Below, piece by piece: positions 9,318-17,722 of a DNA stretch of 64,000 nucleotides (its first letter is position 1; every line of letters starts with the position of its first letter). This stretch comes from Halorientalis sp. (GTDB lineage Archaea > Halobacteriota > Halobacteria > Halobacteriales > Haloarculaceae), in assembly GCF_028275115.1 (NCBI RefSeq), contig NZ_JAQCNH010000023.1:1-64000 (forward strand). Reading direction: 5' to 3'. A program made the translations under genes and the position numbers. Below the pieces are notes generated by a model, which ran no database searches, was not told the origin of the DNA, and saw nothing but the letters and a program-made list of their open reading frames with translations.

Positions 9318-9349
9318 ACACTACCAAATACTACTGAAAACCAGAACGG
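9200..9349 (+). ncRNA. candidate omega RNA / sense-overlapping transcript at the tnpB 3' end
   Basis: In this family the guide RNA is transcribed from the 3' end of tnpB through the right end of the element, and sense-overlapping transcripts have been reported for Halobacterium tnpB genes. Here the segment covers the low-complexity tail of tnpB and the right inverted repeat and stops at the vapC junction, so the guide would read into vapC. The 5' limit is a guess. Confidence 0.4.
9321..9337. repeat. right subterminal inverted repeat of the TnpB element
   Basis: The bases read CTACCAAATACTACTGA, the partner of 7361-7377 with one mismatch. It lies just after the tnpB stop and ends 12 bp before the vapC sequence resumes. 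Confidence 0.75.
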
Positions 9350-9571
9350 TTGAACACGTTCGATGCGTTCCACGCGGCGCTCTCCGGCGGCAGCATTATC
9401 TCGAGTGACCGGGCGTACGACGAACTCACTGGTGTAAATCGTATCCGACTCGAACCTGACGTGAACGAGGATTCTAGGGGCTAGCATTCTCCCACGTGTG
9501 GGCCGGCTTGAGGCCGAGCTCCGTGGTGATTCACGCGGAGGTGGATGTCAAATCGCTCCCGGAGACCTCGG

Positions 9572-11638
9572 CTAGTCCAGCAATGCTTTCGCAGCCTGGA
9601 TTGCGCGTTCGCTACCCTGTTTATCGGTTGTGTCGGCGTAGACGGTTGCTTCGTACCACTGTGTGAGATCGCGGAGGTGGTCGCGGTCGCCGTCGGAGAG
9701 GTCGGCTTCGAAGGCGCTGTAGAATTCCCAGTGTGTCGCAGCGGTTCCGTGGGCGTCGAATTCGGCGCGGACTGCGGCGTATGCGAGTTCGATCGCTGGG
9801 CGCACGTCGCCCGCGTCGAGATGTGATTGGGCTTGGGTGAGGAGTTCCGTGGCACGGGTATCGGTCGGTTGCTGGTCGCCGGCCGTCTCGTCGCTGGACG
9901 TTGCGGTGGCAGACGCCTGGTCTGTGGAGTCGCGACGTCGGAGCCAGAGTCCGCCACCGATAGCCACGAGTGATCCTGCGAGACCAGCCACGGTGAGAGC
10001 GATGAGGGGATCACTGGACCCCCCGGAAGCGGTGGCCGGCGGGAGTTGTGCTGTGGCGTTTGCAGGTGCGAGGTTCGTTCCGTCGGTGTCGAGTCGTGCG
10101 ACGAGCGGCCCGTCCTCGCCGGTGCTGTCGGCGGAATCGACCGAGGCTGCGTACCGACCGTTGGCGTCAGTACGAACTGTTTCGACGCGTTGTCCGTCGA
10201 CGTAGAGCCCGATCACCTGGTCGGGAATCGGGGTTCCGGTTGTCGTGGTGAGTATGCCTGTCGCGCTGATGATGTCATCGCGGCTGGTTGCGAGCGTCAG
10301 TTCCGTCGGTAGTTCGTCGATGCTAACACGATCCGTCGCCGATGCAGACCCGATCGCACGGCCCTCGACTGCGACGCTTGCCGTGACCGGATGTGGTCCC
10401 GGCGGCACCGTTGCTGGAAGTGTGCCGGTGAGCGAGAACTGCCCGTCGGGCCCGGTTCGAACCACGCCGACTCGTGACGGCCCGAGTTGGACTGCAATGG
10501 GGAGCCGCGACACCGACGTATTCGCCGCCGTCACCCGGCCACGGACGGTGAACTGGTCACGATATCGGAGCCGGTCACGGTCGACGTCGACGGTCACGTT
10601 CGGTGTTGTCGCAGTAACAGCAGCGGCGAGGGTCGTGCGCGAACCGAGATACGGGGCGGTGGTTCGTGGCCGGTATTCGACGACGAGGCTGTCGCGCGAG
10701 GTGGGGAACAGGACTGGCTGGTACGTGACGGTGAACGACCCGTTGCGAGTCGTCTCGACCTGTACTCGGCGTGTCCCGACAGTGAGTGTGATGCTCCGGT
10801 TCGCGACTGCGCTTCCGTTGTCCGTGACCAGGCGCCCACGCGGTCGTATCGGATCGGCGAACGAGAACTGCGGTGAGGTGGCCTGGACGCGCAGTTGCGT
10901 GGCCAGAAACGACGCGTTCCGGACTTCCTGCTGGCGGATCGTGACATTCGTGACGACTCGGGCGACCGACCGATTCGCTCGTGAAAAGTTCGTGTCGGTC
11001 GTCCCGCCGACGCGGCCGTAATTACGGGTCAGATTCTGTGCCGTTGTACTGATGTTTCGCTCGATTCGGCCGAGGTCGCGGGCGATGCGGCGGGCTCGCT
11101 GTTCGTTCCCGCGTTCGCGGGCCTGCGTGTAGTCTCGATAGAGACGGTCGAAGCGCCGTGTTTCGTTCACGAAGTCCCGTTGTGTGTCGGCTGTCTCACG
11201 GACCGTCTCAGCCGATTGTTCGTCGGGTTGTTCGTCCGTCTCGCCGGCGACGTCTACGTATTGGCCGACCAGCGACTGGAACTCCTCTCCGACGAGCCCA
11301 TCGGCCTGTTCGTACTGTCCCTGGCTCAACTGGACACTACTCCCTTCGAGTCGTTGTGTAAGCTGGTCGCCGAGCCAGGACTGCGTCCCGGTCAGGTTCC
11401 CCGATTCGTCGACTGTGTCGGGATTGCGGTGCTGAACTGTGCTGTTGTTTATTTGTCTTCCGGTCTGCAGCAGGCCCACCGAATCACTCCCCGAGTCAGT
11501 AGGCACGACCGACTGTGCTACGGGCGTCGTACCCGCCGCTCCGGCCGCTCCGCCAACGGCGCTGACTGACGCCAGAATGAGGAGGCAGACGACGATGCAC
11601 ATCGCCCGTGGACTCGGGAAGCGAAATTGCACAATCAC
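9572..11638 (-). CDS. secreted/membrane DUF4129-like protein of the MoxR operon
   Basis: A 688-aa protein with an N-terminal signal sequence (residues ~13-38), an extracellular region with an Asp/Glu/Arg-rich helical stretch (~130-230) and several Ig-like repeats rich in NxS/T sequons. One transmembrane helix follows near residue 555, then a cytoplasmic DUF4129-like domain with AQSHLDAGDVRPAIELAY and FYSAFE. DUF4129 proteins accompany MoxR/DUF58 sets and are thought to act at the membrane. The GTG at 11638 overlaps the moxR stop (GTGA); an ATG at 11602 would still keep the signal peptide. Confidence 0.78.
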   Translation of the reverse strand: MIVQFRFPSPRAMCIVVCLLILASVSAVGGAAGAAGTTPVAQSVVPTDSGSDSVGLLQTGRQINNSTVQHRNPDTVDESGNLTGTQSWLGDQLTQRLEGSSVQLSQGQYEQADGLVGEEFQSLVGQYVDVAGETDEQPDEQSAETVRETADTQRDFVNETRRFDRLYRDYTQARERGNEQRARRIARDLGRIERNISTTAQNLTRNYGRVGGTTDTNFSRANRSVARVVTNVTIRQQEVRNASFLATQLRVQATSPQFSFADPIRPRGRLVTDNGSAVANRSITLTVGTRRVQVETTRNGSFTVTYQPVLFPTSRDSLVVEYRPRTTAPYLGSRTTLAAAVTATTPNVTVDVDRDRLRYRDQFTVRGRVTAANTSVSRLPIAVQLGPSRVGVVRTGPDGQFSLTGTLPATVPPGPHPVTASVAVEGRAIGSASATDRVSIDELPTELTLATSRDDIISATGILTTTTGTPIPDQVIGLYVDGQRVETVRTDANGRYAASVDSADSTGEDGPLVARLDTDGTNLAPANATAQLPPATASGGSSDPLIALTVAGLAGSLVAIGGGLWLRRRDSTDQASATATSSDETAGDQQPTDTRATELLTQAQSHLDAGDVRPAIELAYAAVRAEFDAHGTAATHWEFYSAFEADLSDGDRDHLRDLTQWYEATVYADTTDKQGSERAIQAAKALLD

Positions 11639-12657
11639 TGCTCGCTGTCGGGATTGGCATCTCCACCGTCGCTGAGCGCCGCACTGGCGCTCTCGGCGAT
11701 GAGATCACCACTCGGCGCCGTCACTGAGTCTAACACGTTATCAATAACGGCGCCGGCGTTCACATCACTCAGTTCGGCATCAGTTGAGAGCACGAGTCGG
11801 TGCACGAGCAACGGCTTAGCGAGTGCTTTGATATCGTCGGGGATAACGTACGCACGATTGTGGATGGCTGCCCGCGCTTTACTAGCATTTAGTAGCATGA
11901 TGGTCGCCCGGTGAGACGCCCCATGTTCGACCTCGGGTCGCTCCCGTGTTTCGGCGATTACGTCCAGCAGATATGTTTTCACTGCTTCGGCGATGTGCCG
12001 ATCCGTTACTGCCTCGCGAGCCGCGAGCAGTTCGTTAGTGCTGATCACACTCGAGGCGTTCCCCGGGCCGAGTTCCGGGTTCGAATTAAACTGGTCGAGT
12101 AGCTCCGTCTCATCCGCTCGACTCAAGTGGTCGATGTCGATCTTAAACTGAAACCGGTCGCGCTGAGCCTCCGGTAGCTCGTAGGTCCCCTCCATCTCGA
12201 TTGGATTCTGTGTCGCGACCACGAAAAATGGCGTCGGGAGCGGGTGTGTTTCGCCGTCGATCGTGACGGTTTCCTCCTGCATCGCCTCTAACAGCGCGGA
12301 CTGTGTCTTGGGTGTCGCTCGGTTGACCTCGTCGGCCACGACGACGTTCGCGAACACTGGGCCTCGCTTCGTCTCGAATTCGCCCGTTTGCTCGCGGTAC
12401 ACGGTCGTTCCGGTGATATCTGCTGGGAGTGTGTCTGGCGTTAGCTGGATCCGGCTGTAGTCGAGCCCCGAGACACGAGCGAACAGTTTGGCAAGCGTCG
12501 TTTTGGCGACGCCGGGGACACCTTCAATCAGCACATGGCCCTGCGTCAACAGCGCGATTGTCAGGTGCTCCATCGCCTCCTCGTTCCCGATCAGCACCGT
12601 GGCGATCTCGTCTCGGATCGTCTCGTACACCGCGTAGACCGACGCCGGCTCGCTCAT
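11635..12657 (-). CDS. moxR: MoxR-family AAA+ ATPase
   Basis: A 340-aa ATPase that probably remodels membrane or secreted protein complexes together with DUF58 and DUF4129 partners. The Walker A motif is EGVPGVAKTTLAK and Walker B is VVVADEVNR. ATQNPIEMEGTYELPEAQRD is the sensor/insert region typical of MoxR, and the C-terminal lid contains ASHRATIMLLNASKARA. Its length is normal for the family. It lies 38 bp downstream of the DUF4350 gene and overlaps the DUF4129-like gene by four bases. Confidence 0.95.
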   Translation of the reverse strand: MSEPASVYAVYETIRDEIATVLIGNEEAMEHLTIALLTQGHVLIEGVPGVAKTTLAKLFARVSGLDYSRIQLTPDTLPADITGTTVYREQTGEFETKRGPVFANVVVADEVNRATPKTQSALLEAMQEETVTIDGETHPLPTPFFVVATQNPIEMEGTYELPEAQRDRFQFKIDIDHLSRADETELLDQFNSNPELGPGNASSVISTNELLAAREAVTDRHIAEAVKTYLLDVIAETRERPEVEHGASHRATIMLLNASKARAAIHNRAYVIPDDIKALAKPLLVHRLVLSTDAELSDVNAGAVIDNVLDSVTAPSGDLIAESASAALSDGGDANPDSEQ

Positions 12658-12695
12658 TGCCCCCCGATATGCACGACGGTATTAAACACCTTTGC

Positions 12696-13769
12696 TCACT
12701 CGCCCCGGTCGCGAACCGCTGACTCGGCGATCCGCTGCGTACGCTCTTCATCCCACTCGGGATATTCCCGACGGAGGTACGCGGCCACATCAGCGGCGTC
12801 GACGGTGATACCAGCCGCTGTGGAGGCGTCGTCGGTTTTTTTCGGATTCGCGACCAGGCTTCCTACGTCGACGTTTCGACCCCAGACGACGACCAGTGCG
12901 AGCCCCACGACCCCGAGCAGGATCTGGAGCAGCGGAGACTGTCGAACCGTCAACAAGGCAGCCACGAGTGGTGGAACAGCGGCCGTGTGGGAATAATCGA
13001 GTAGCACGCGCTGGTGTGTCCCGGCCAGATTCCGAACGAACTGCTCGTTACCCGGTCGCTCCAGCATCGAATTAATGAACACGCTCGGATCGGACACCGT
13101 CACGACAGTCCCGTTCCCGAACTGTTCTTCGACGATAACTGGACGCCGAGCCAGCGTCTCGTTGCCAGTGATCGACTGACTGCCGTCCCGGTCGAGATAC
13201 GCGAACTCCGACGTGTTCACGAGTACCGTCGCGTTCCCCGGCCGGAGGGCCGTTCCGTAATTCAGCGTCACCGACTCCGTGTCCCGCGTGAGCGTGTGAT
13301 TGCGGACGTTTCTGGCAACCGGCATCGCGGGCGACCGATAGGTGTACTGCTCATCACGCACTGTCGCGTTCACGAATCCAACGGCCGAGCCGAGCGCCCG
13401 TAGCAGTCGCTCACCGGCTGGCGACGACCTGGTATCACTTGCAAGGACGAGCGTGCCACCACGACGAATGAACGTTCTGAGCCGGGCTACCTCCTGAGTC
13501 GTGTAATTCTCGGTCGGCGCGAGTACAAATGCGACGGCATCAGTCTCAACAGTGGTGTATGTCTCTGTCTCTTGAATAAGATTGATTTCGGTATCGGTCT
13601 GATCAGCGATGCCGCGAAGTGAAGCCGATCCGTCCCAGCGAGAGTTGTACGCGCCAAAAACGGTCCCGGACGTGCTTGCTGCATATACGAGCGTCACGAG
13701 GAGTCCGAGTGCCAGCCCGTATGCAAGAATCCGTCCATACTCCTCAGGCACCGAATCCAACACGATCAC
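12696..13769 (-). CDS. DUF4350-like membrane protein of the MoxR operon
   Basis: A 357-aa protein with one N-terminal helix (GRILAYGLALGLLVTLVYA), an extracellular GATase1-like domain containing FIRRGGTLVLAS and GSAVGFVNATV, a second helix near residue 280, and a charged C-terminus ending in a YLRREYPEWDEERTQ-type helix. I set the start at the GTG at 13769, which overlaps the upstream stop (GTGA). The 76 codons open before it are Arg-rich shadow sequence. The protein is a standard partner of MoxR in haloarchaea; its molecular role is not known. Confidence 0.8.
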   Translation of the reverse strand: MIVLDSVPEEYGRILAYGLALGLLVTLVYAASTSGTVFGAYNSRWDGSASLRGIADQTDTEINLIQETETYTTVETDAVAFVLAPTENYTTQEVARLRTFIRRGGTLVLASDTRSSPAGERLLRALGSAVGFVNATVRDEQYTYRSPAMPVARNVRNHTLTRDTESVTLNYGTALRPGNATVLVNTSEFAYLDRDGSQSITGNETLARRPVIVEEQFGNGTVVTVSDPSVFINSMLERPGNEQFVRNLAGTHQRVLLDYSHTAAVPPLVAALLTVRQSPLLQILLGVVGLALVVVWGRNVDVGSLVANPKKTDDASTAAGITVDAADVAAYLRREYPEWDEERTQRIAESAVRDRGE

Positions 13770-14041
13770 AACACCCCCGACGGAAGAATTTCGAGAATAC
13801 GCCGGACCACGATCACAGCGAATACGAGCAGTCCAGCGACGATAATCCACCTGAGACGCCGGCGCCAGACCGGTGTGATTGCGAACGGCGCTGTGAGTTC
13901 GACAATCACGAGAAACCCGATCAGCGACACGACGAAGAACAGTTCGAGCGTGAGCGAATTCAGCAGAGTCAGACACAGAACGGCGGCGAACATCCACGCC
14001 ACCTGTGCGTGGACAAATCGTTGCCGCCGCCTTGTGACCAT
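13766..14041 (-). CDS. small membrane protein, first gene of the MoxR operon
   Basis: A 91-aa protein made of about three hydrophobic helices separated by short Arg-rich turns (MVTRRRQRF start; RRRLRW between helices). I prefer the ATG at 14041 over a TTG at 14053. It overlaps the DUF4350-like gene by four bases and appears to open the operon. There is no functional motif. Confidence 0.72.
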   Translation of the reverse strand: MVTRRRQRFVHAQVAWMFAAVLCLTLLNSLTLELFFVVSLIGFLVIVELTAPFAITPVWRRRLRWIIVAGLLVFAVIVVRRILEILPSGVL

Positions 14042-14130
14042 ACTACCGTCCAATCAGGCGCTACGCGTTAATGTTTCGAGACCCTCGCAACTGAGACATC
14101 GAGACAGCTACCCCGAGAAACGGTACGCTG

Positions 14131-15255
14131 TCACTCATCGCAGCGTCGCCGGCAGAGTAACGCCACAGTCACACCGACAATTATCAAGCCTGTGACGCCG
14201 GCACTGAACCCTGGGCCGGTACCTGTTGTAGTCGTCGGCTGTTGGGTATCTGCTCGCGATTGTGGGGTGATGACACGGTTCTCCGTTGCTTCGGTTGCCG
14301 TTGAGGTCGTATCGGTTTCAGTAGCAGGAACCGACTGTGACGGCGTGCTCGGACTCTCGTCGGCCGGTGGCTGCGTTGACGATGTCTGGTCAGTCGGCGT
14401 GTCGGATTGCGTGTGGACTGTGTCTGTGTTAGTAGGTTCGTCTGTGTCAGCAGGAGTATCGGTGTTGCCCGGGGCAACCGAACCACCACCGCCGGGACGA
14501 TCCCTGACATCAGTGCCATCACTTCCCGTTTTCGAGGACTGTTCGGTGACTGTCAGCGATTGTGGCTGGCTGAGACCAAGTCGCACCGTATTCCCATCGA
14601 CTTCTTTGGTCCCTCTAACGGTTGCGTATACCGAATACTCGCCGGGATCCAGCGAATCCAGATTAACCGTGGCCGCATATGAGCCATCGGTTTGTTCCGC
14701 ATCGGTCCGCACTGTCTGTTGATCATTCATAATGACGAATTCGACGCCGCTCCTCGTGGCTGACCGGAGTTCGGTGAGTGTCGCTGTGAGTTCGACCTGA
14801 CCGCCGCTATTTGCTTCGCTCGGTGCAGTGGTGGACACGTCGTAGGCGCGGACGACCAGCGGGTGGGCGACCTTCGTGTCGCCATCGTACTGGAGGGTGA
14901 ACATATACGACCCCGACGAATACCCCGACAGATCGAACGTTACCGTTGCTGGACGGGACCTATCAGCCTCAATTTCTTTAGAATCAATGATTTGCCTCTC
15001 AGCGTTGTAAATGTATACCTCGACGAAATTTCCAGACGGCGCATCGATTGTTACCGAGACAGAGTCGCCCGGGTCGGCTTGTTTGACTGCCGTCACGTTG
15101 TATGACTGGCCTTCAAACATTACTGTCCGGTCAGGGGTGTCGATACTCCCATTAACTGTCATATCGTATCCCACGGCCTGTACTGGTGCCGTGACGATTA
15201 AAGACGCGAGCAGAATCAAACAGCTCAATATTTTGACGCTACTCCAGGTGTGCAT
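14131..15255 (-). CDS. PGF-CTERM surface protein with Thr-rich stalk
   Basis: A 374-aa secreted protein. It has a signal peptide (residues ~8-30, ending near APVQA), two beta-rich domains, then a Thr/Ser/Asp/Pro-rich stalk of about 100 residues that is probably O-glycosylated. The C-terminus is TGPGFSAG, a hydrophobic helix and CRRR, which is the PGF-CTERM sorting signal processed by archaeosortase A and lipid-anchored. I chose the ATG at 15255; a GTG at 15267 is also in frame. It is divergent from another PGF-CTERM gene 232 bp away. The function of the ectodomain is unknown. Confidence 0.85.
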   Translation of the reverse strand: MHTWSSVKILSCLILLASLIVTAPVQAVGYDMTVNGSIDTPDRTVMFEGQSYNVTAVKQADPGDSVSVTIDAPSGNFVEVYIYNAERQIIDSKEIEADRSRPATVTFDLSGYSSGSYMFTLQYDGDTKVAHPLVVRAYDVSTTAPSEANSGGQVELTATLTELRSATRSGVEFVIMNDQQTVRTDAEQTDGSYAATVNLDSLDPGEYSVYATVRGTKEVDGNTVRLGLSQPQSLTVTEQSSKTGSDGTDVRDRPGGGGSVAPGNTDTPADTDEPTNTDTVHTQSDTPTDQTSSTQPPADESPSTPSQSVPATETDTTSTATEATENRVITPQSRADTQQPTTTTGTGPGFSAGVTGLIIVGVTVALLCRRRCDE

Positions 15256-15453
15256 ATCTTGATACACAGAACTCGCTTATATCTGCCTTGTTGTTTCGAT
15301 ATCCGGATTTTAGAGGGCATTGTCCGTCTATCTCAGAAGATCAAGTAAATAGATACTTCTGGAAATTAATACAGTTCACCTGCCTCCGAATACTACTTTG
15401 CGGTAGCCTCTTGGATATATACTCTTCATCCAAGCCACGAATAATGCACAAGT

Positions 15454-15461
15454 TCTATAAG
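15454..15461 (+). promoter_or_regulatory. TATA-like element for the surface-protein gene
   Basis: The sequence TCTATAAG lies about 30 bp before the ATG at 15488, the spacing of leaderless haloarchaeal promoters. This is the main reason for preferring 15488 over the in-frame ATG at 15470. Confidence 0.45.
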
Positions 15462-15487
15462 TTTTCAATATGTTGGTGTATCCAATC

Positions 15488-17623
15488 ATGTACCCAGTGC
15501 CATCGGCACAGAGGCTCGTCTCAACAGCGTTCGTCCTCGTCGTAGTGGGAATGACCGCATCTGCCCCTACTGTGGGCGCGGTCGGTCTAATCAGTCCGGC
15601 ACCCAGCACAGCGACCCAGGTGGATGGTGTGCAGAATCCATCACAGGTGCCGGACTCACAGGTATTTGAGGGAACAGATGACGGACAGATTGAGGTCTGG
15701 AAACGCACTCCGTATCCGTTCCGGAGTGACGACACAGTCGCAGCAACACAGGTATCGATGCCCGGAGACGTGATCGGGGCAACCGGGTTTGGAGAGAAGG
15801 ACCTCATTGCTACGTTTGGTAGTAAAAACCCGAGTGGGGTGCACGATGTCGGGTCGACGATCACGCTTAATTTCAAAGATAGTCGTGCAAACTCTGGTGA
15901 CCTGAGCAATCAGGACCGGGTTGATGTCGTCGCGGCTCGAATCACGGGCAGTGGAGAAGGCTTCCCGACGACATACACCGATATAATCGATTTGCTCGGT
16001 GATGTCGACAAAGCAAACGAGAATGCGACATTCGAGATGATTAGCAACGGTGGGTCACTGGACGGTGCTGGTGAAAATTCATACACCTTTTCACCGGATC
16101 AGCCCGGGCAGTATGTTGTCTTTGCTGCCGTACACGGTACCGGACAGAACGGATTTGAGGTGAGCAGTGGCGATGTCTCCGTCGATGGGGACGTTGTGAT
16201 GATCGGGACAGACCAGGTCACTATTCAACAGAGTGCCGCGAGTGCCACCGTCACTGAAGGAGGTATTGCGGGAAGTGCGGTCGATTTGTCTGTCGACTCC
16301 TCCAGCGCTGTCTCAGGGTCGCCTGGTATGACCCACGTCGCCGCAGTGTATGACAAAGACAAGTTCGAGGACAGTCGGTTCGAGCTACAGGTAGACGACT
16401 CGCAACTCGGCCCGAATTTTGACATATCGGCGGACAGTGAACTTCAGCATTCCCTAGAGAATGTCAACGGTATCGCCGATGTTGAAGACGGAATCGATGT
16501 TAATGGAGTTGATCTTTCGGACGGTCGCATCACGCGGACAGTTGCCGCCGGACAGATCATCGACTTCATAGCGGATGATTTCGGGACGACGTCGTCCTCA
16601 ACGACAGCAATTCAAGAAGGAGGCGCTGATAACAATGCCTTCGAGGATCTTGATGGGTCTGTCACCGGAGTCAGTGGCGCCTCGCCTCAGACGACGCTCA
16701 GCGTCGAAACGTTCTCGAACTTCTCATCCGGGGAGTACCAGTTTGTCGTTTACTCAATGCGAGATGACGACTCATCGATTATAAGTGCGGACACTGGAAC
16801 AGTGTCACTGAGCCAGCCCTCCGCGTCTGGCTCAGCGACACTATCTGGAACCTCAGCCTCAGTCTCACTCGGCGGTAGTACTATTGACGGTGCTGACTTC
16901 TCTTACCCCAGCACAACAAGCGGAGAGATCGACGTTTTTCAGGCAGACTCACTGCCCTCCTCGACCGGTGGTGTCTCTGCACTGAGCGGCGCAGTCTCTG
17001 GCTTTGACCAGGTTACAACGGTGACAGAGATTAATGCTCCAAATCCGGCGTCAGGAAACGTTGCGGTCACCGTGACGATCCCGCGGTCTGCGATTCCATC
17101 TGGAAGTTCGCCATCTGACCTCACGGCTGCGCGGTATAACAGTGGCAGTGGCTGGAACGATTTGGGTGGCAATATCATCTCTACCACGTCCACGGCAGTT
17201 GAACTCGAATTTGAGACGTCCGGCTTCTCAACGTTCGCTATCGCCACAACGAGTTCCGGCGGTGGTGGCGGTGGCGGCGGTGGCGGCGGCGGCGGTGGTG
17301 GCGGCGGTGGTGGTGGCGGCGGTGGCGGCGGCAGTGTCGCCACTACGACGGCGAGTACACCGACCACGGACACGCCGACGGATAGTACTCCTGCAGGTGA
17401 CACTCCGTCAACTGATACGCCTGCTGGAGAGACGCCAACCGACGGCACACCTACGGACTCCGAAACCACGGCCGATTCGACCGATGTCGACACGCCGTCA
17501 GAGGCCGGAACAACAGCACCGGAACCCGAAGAAACGACGGAGGGTGCCGGCCCTGGATTCGGTGTCGCCGTTGCAATCGCTGCGTTGATTCTCGCTGGTA
17601 TCGCTACCCGCCGATTCCACTGA
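15488..17623 (+). CDS. large PGF-CTERM surface protein with poly-glycine linker
   Basis: A 711-aa secreted protein. After a signal peptide (residues ~10-32) come ~560 residues of Ser/Asp/Gly-rich beta-type sequence with no domain I can name. Then follow 25 consecutive glycines, a Thr/Pro/Asp-rich stalk with repeated DTP, STP and ETPTDG units, and the C-terminal PGF-CTERM signal (GAGPGFGVAV, hydrophobic helix, TRRFH). The protein should be cleaved by archaeosortase A and lipid-anchored on the cell surface. Its architecture resembles haloarchaeal S-layer-associated or adhesin-like proteins, but that is only an analogy. Confidence 0.85.
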   Translation: MYPVPSAQRLVSTAFVLVVVGMTASAPTVGAVGLISPAPSTATQVDGVQNPSQVPDSQVFEGTDDGQIEVWKRTPYPFRSDDTVAATQVSMPGDVIGATGFGEKDLIATFGSKNPSGVHDVGSTITLNFKDSRANSGDLSNQDRVDVVAARITGSGEGFPTTYTDIIDLLGDVDKANENATFEMISNGGSLDGAGENSYTFSPDQPGQYVVFAAVHGTGQNGFEVSSGDVSVDGDVVMIGTDQVTIQQSAASATVTEGGIAGSAVDLSVDSSSAVSGSPGMTHVAAVYDKDKFEDSRFELQVDDSQLGPNFDISADSELQHSLENVNGIADVEDGIDVNGVDLSDGRITRTVAAGQIIDFIADDFGTTSSSTTAIQEGGADNNAFEDLDGSVTGVSGASPQTTLSVETFSNFSSGEYQFVVYSMRDDDSSIISADTGTVSLSQPSASGSATLSGTSASVSLGGSTIDGADFSYPSTTSGEIDVFQADSLPSSTGGVSALSGAVSGFDQVTTVTEINAPNPASGNVAVTVTIPRSAIPSGSSPSDLTAARYNSGSGWNDLGGNIISTTSTAVELEFETSGFSTFAIATTSSGGGGGGGGGGGGGGGGGGGGGGGGGSVATTTASTPTTDTPTDSTPAGDTPSTDTPAGETPTDGTPTDSETTADSTDVDTPSEAGTTAPEPEETTEGAGPGFGVAVAIAALILAGIATRRFH
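17258..17332 (+). repeat. 75-bp GGY codon repeat encoding 25 glycines
   Basis: It is an uninterrupted run of GGC and GGT codons between the ectodomain and the Thr-rich stalk of the surface protein. The mixture of GGC and GGT suggests it is not a freshly expanded simple repeat, but it should still be prone to slippage. Confidence 0.9.
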
Positions 17624-17662
17624 CAGCGGCCCAGGACCGACGCTCTTGATTCTCGCTTCACA

Positions 17663-17680
17663 CCCGTTGTAAACGGCGGG
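17663..17680. repeat. IS-end-like hairpin (relic)
   Basis: The stem CCGTT-gta-AACGG is followed by CGGG. The same stem with a three-base loop and the same CGGG tail occurs at 23188-23207, beside a tnpB. No transposase remains here, so this is probably a relic of a TnpB-element end. Confidence 0.5.
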
Positions 17681-17722
17681 ATAGAGGGCGTCGTCTACAG
17701 CGAGACTGAGAGCGGCCAGTCA

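Larger units (their letters stand above)
7341..9349 (+). mobile_element. IS200/IS605 (IS1341-type) TnpB element inserted in vapC
   Basis: The ends were set by where the vapC reading frame breaks off (after 7340) and resumes (9350), giving an element of about 2009 bp. It holds a 49-aa transposase-associated gene and a full tnpB, but no tnpA Y1 transposase, as is usual for IS1341-type elements. A 17-bp subterminal inverted repeat lies near each end. No target duplication is visible, as expected for this family. Confidence 0.85.
7089..9484 (+). pseudogene. vapC: vapC PIN-domain toxin, split by a TnpB element and carrying a nonsense codon
   Basis: The 5' part (7089-7343) reads MYADLDF, a TGA at 7110, then LALLKDDDWL and on through a PIN domain to ASANIDEG, where it ends at TAG 7341. 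The 3' part (9350-9484) resumes in frame as LNTFDAFHAALSGGSIISSD and ends at TAG 9482. Joined, the pieces give about 128 codons, the usual VapC length, with the N-terminal DxDF and the late IISSD acidic site of PIN nucleases. The first lesion looks like TGG (Trp) changed to TGA; the second is the 2.0-kb insertion. The gene cannot make an active toxin unless the element excises and the stop is read through. Confidence 0.88.

Noticed and set aside
9489-9500. CCCACGTGTGGG near the vapC 3' end, resembling the island operator
   Set aside because: It is not a perfect palindrome, lacks the CACACACGTGTGCC context and is far from any island gene. It looks like a local hairpin.
17258-17332. GGY repeat considered as a CRISPR-like or phase-variable locus
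   Set aside because: There are no spacers or repeat-spacer structure, and it is in frame within a clear surface-protein gene. Phase variation is possible but not shown.
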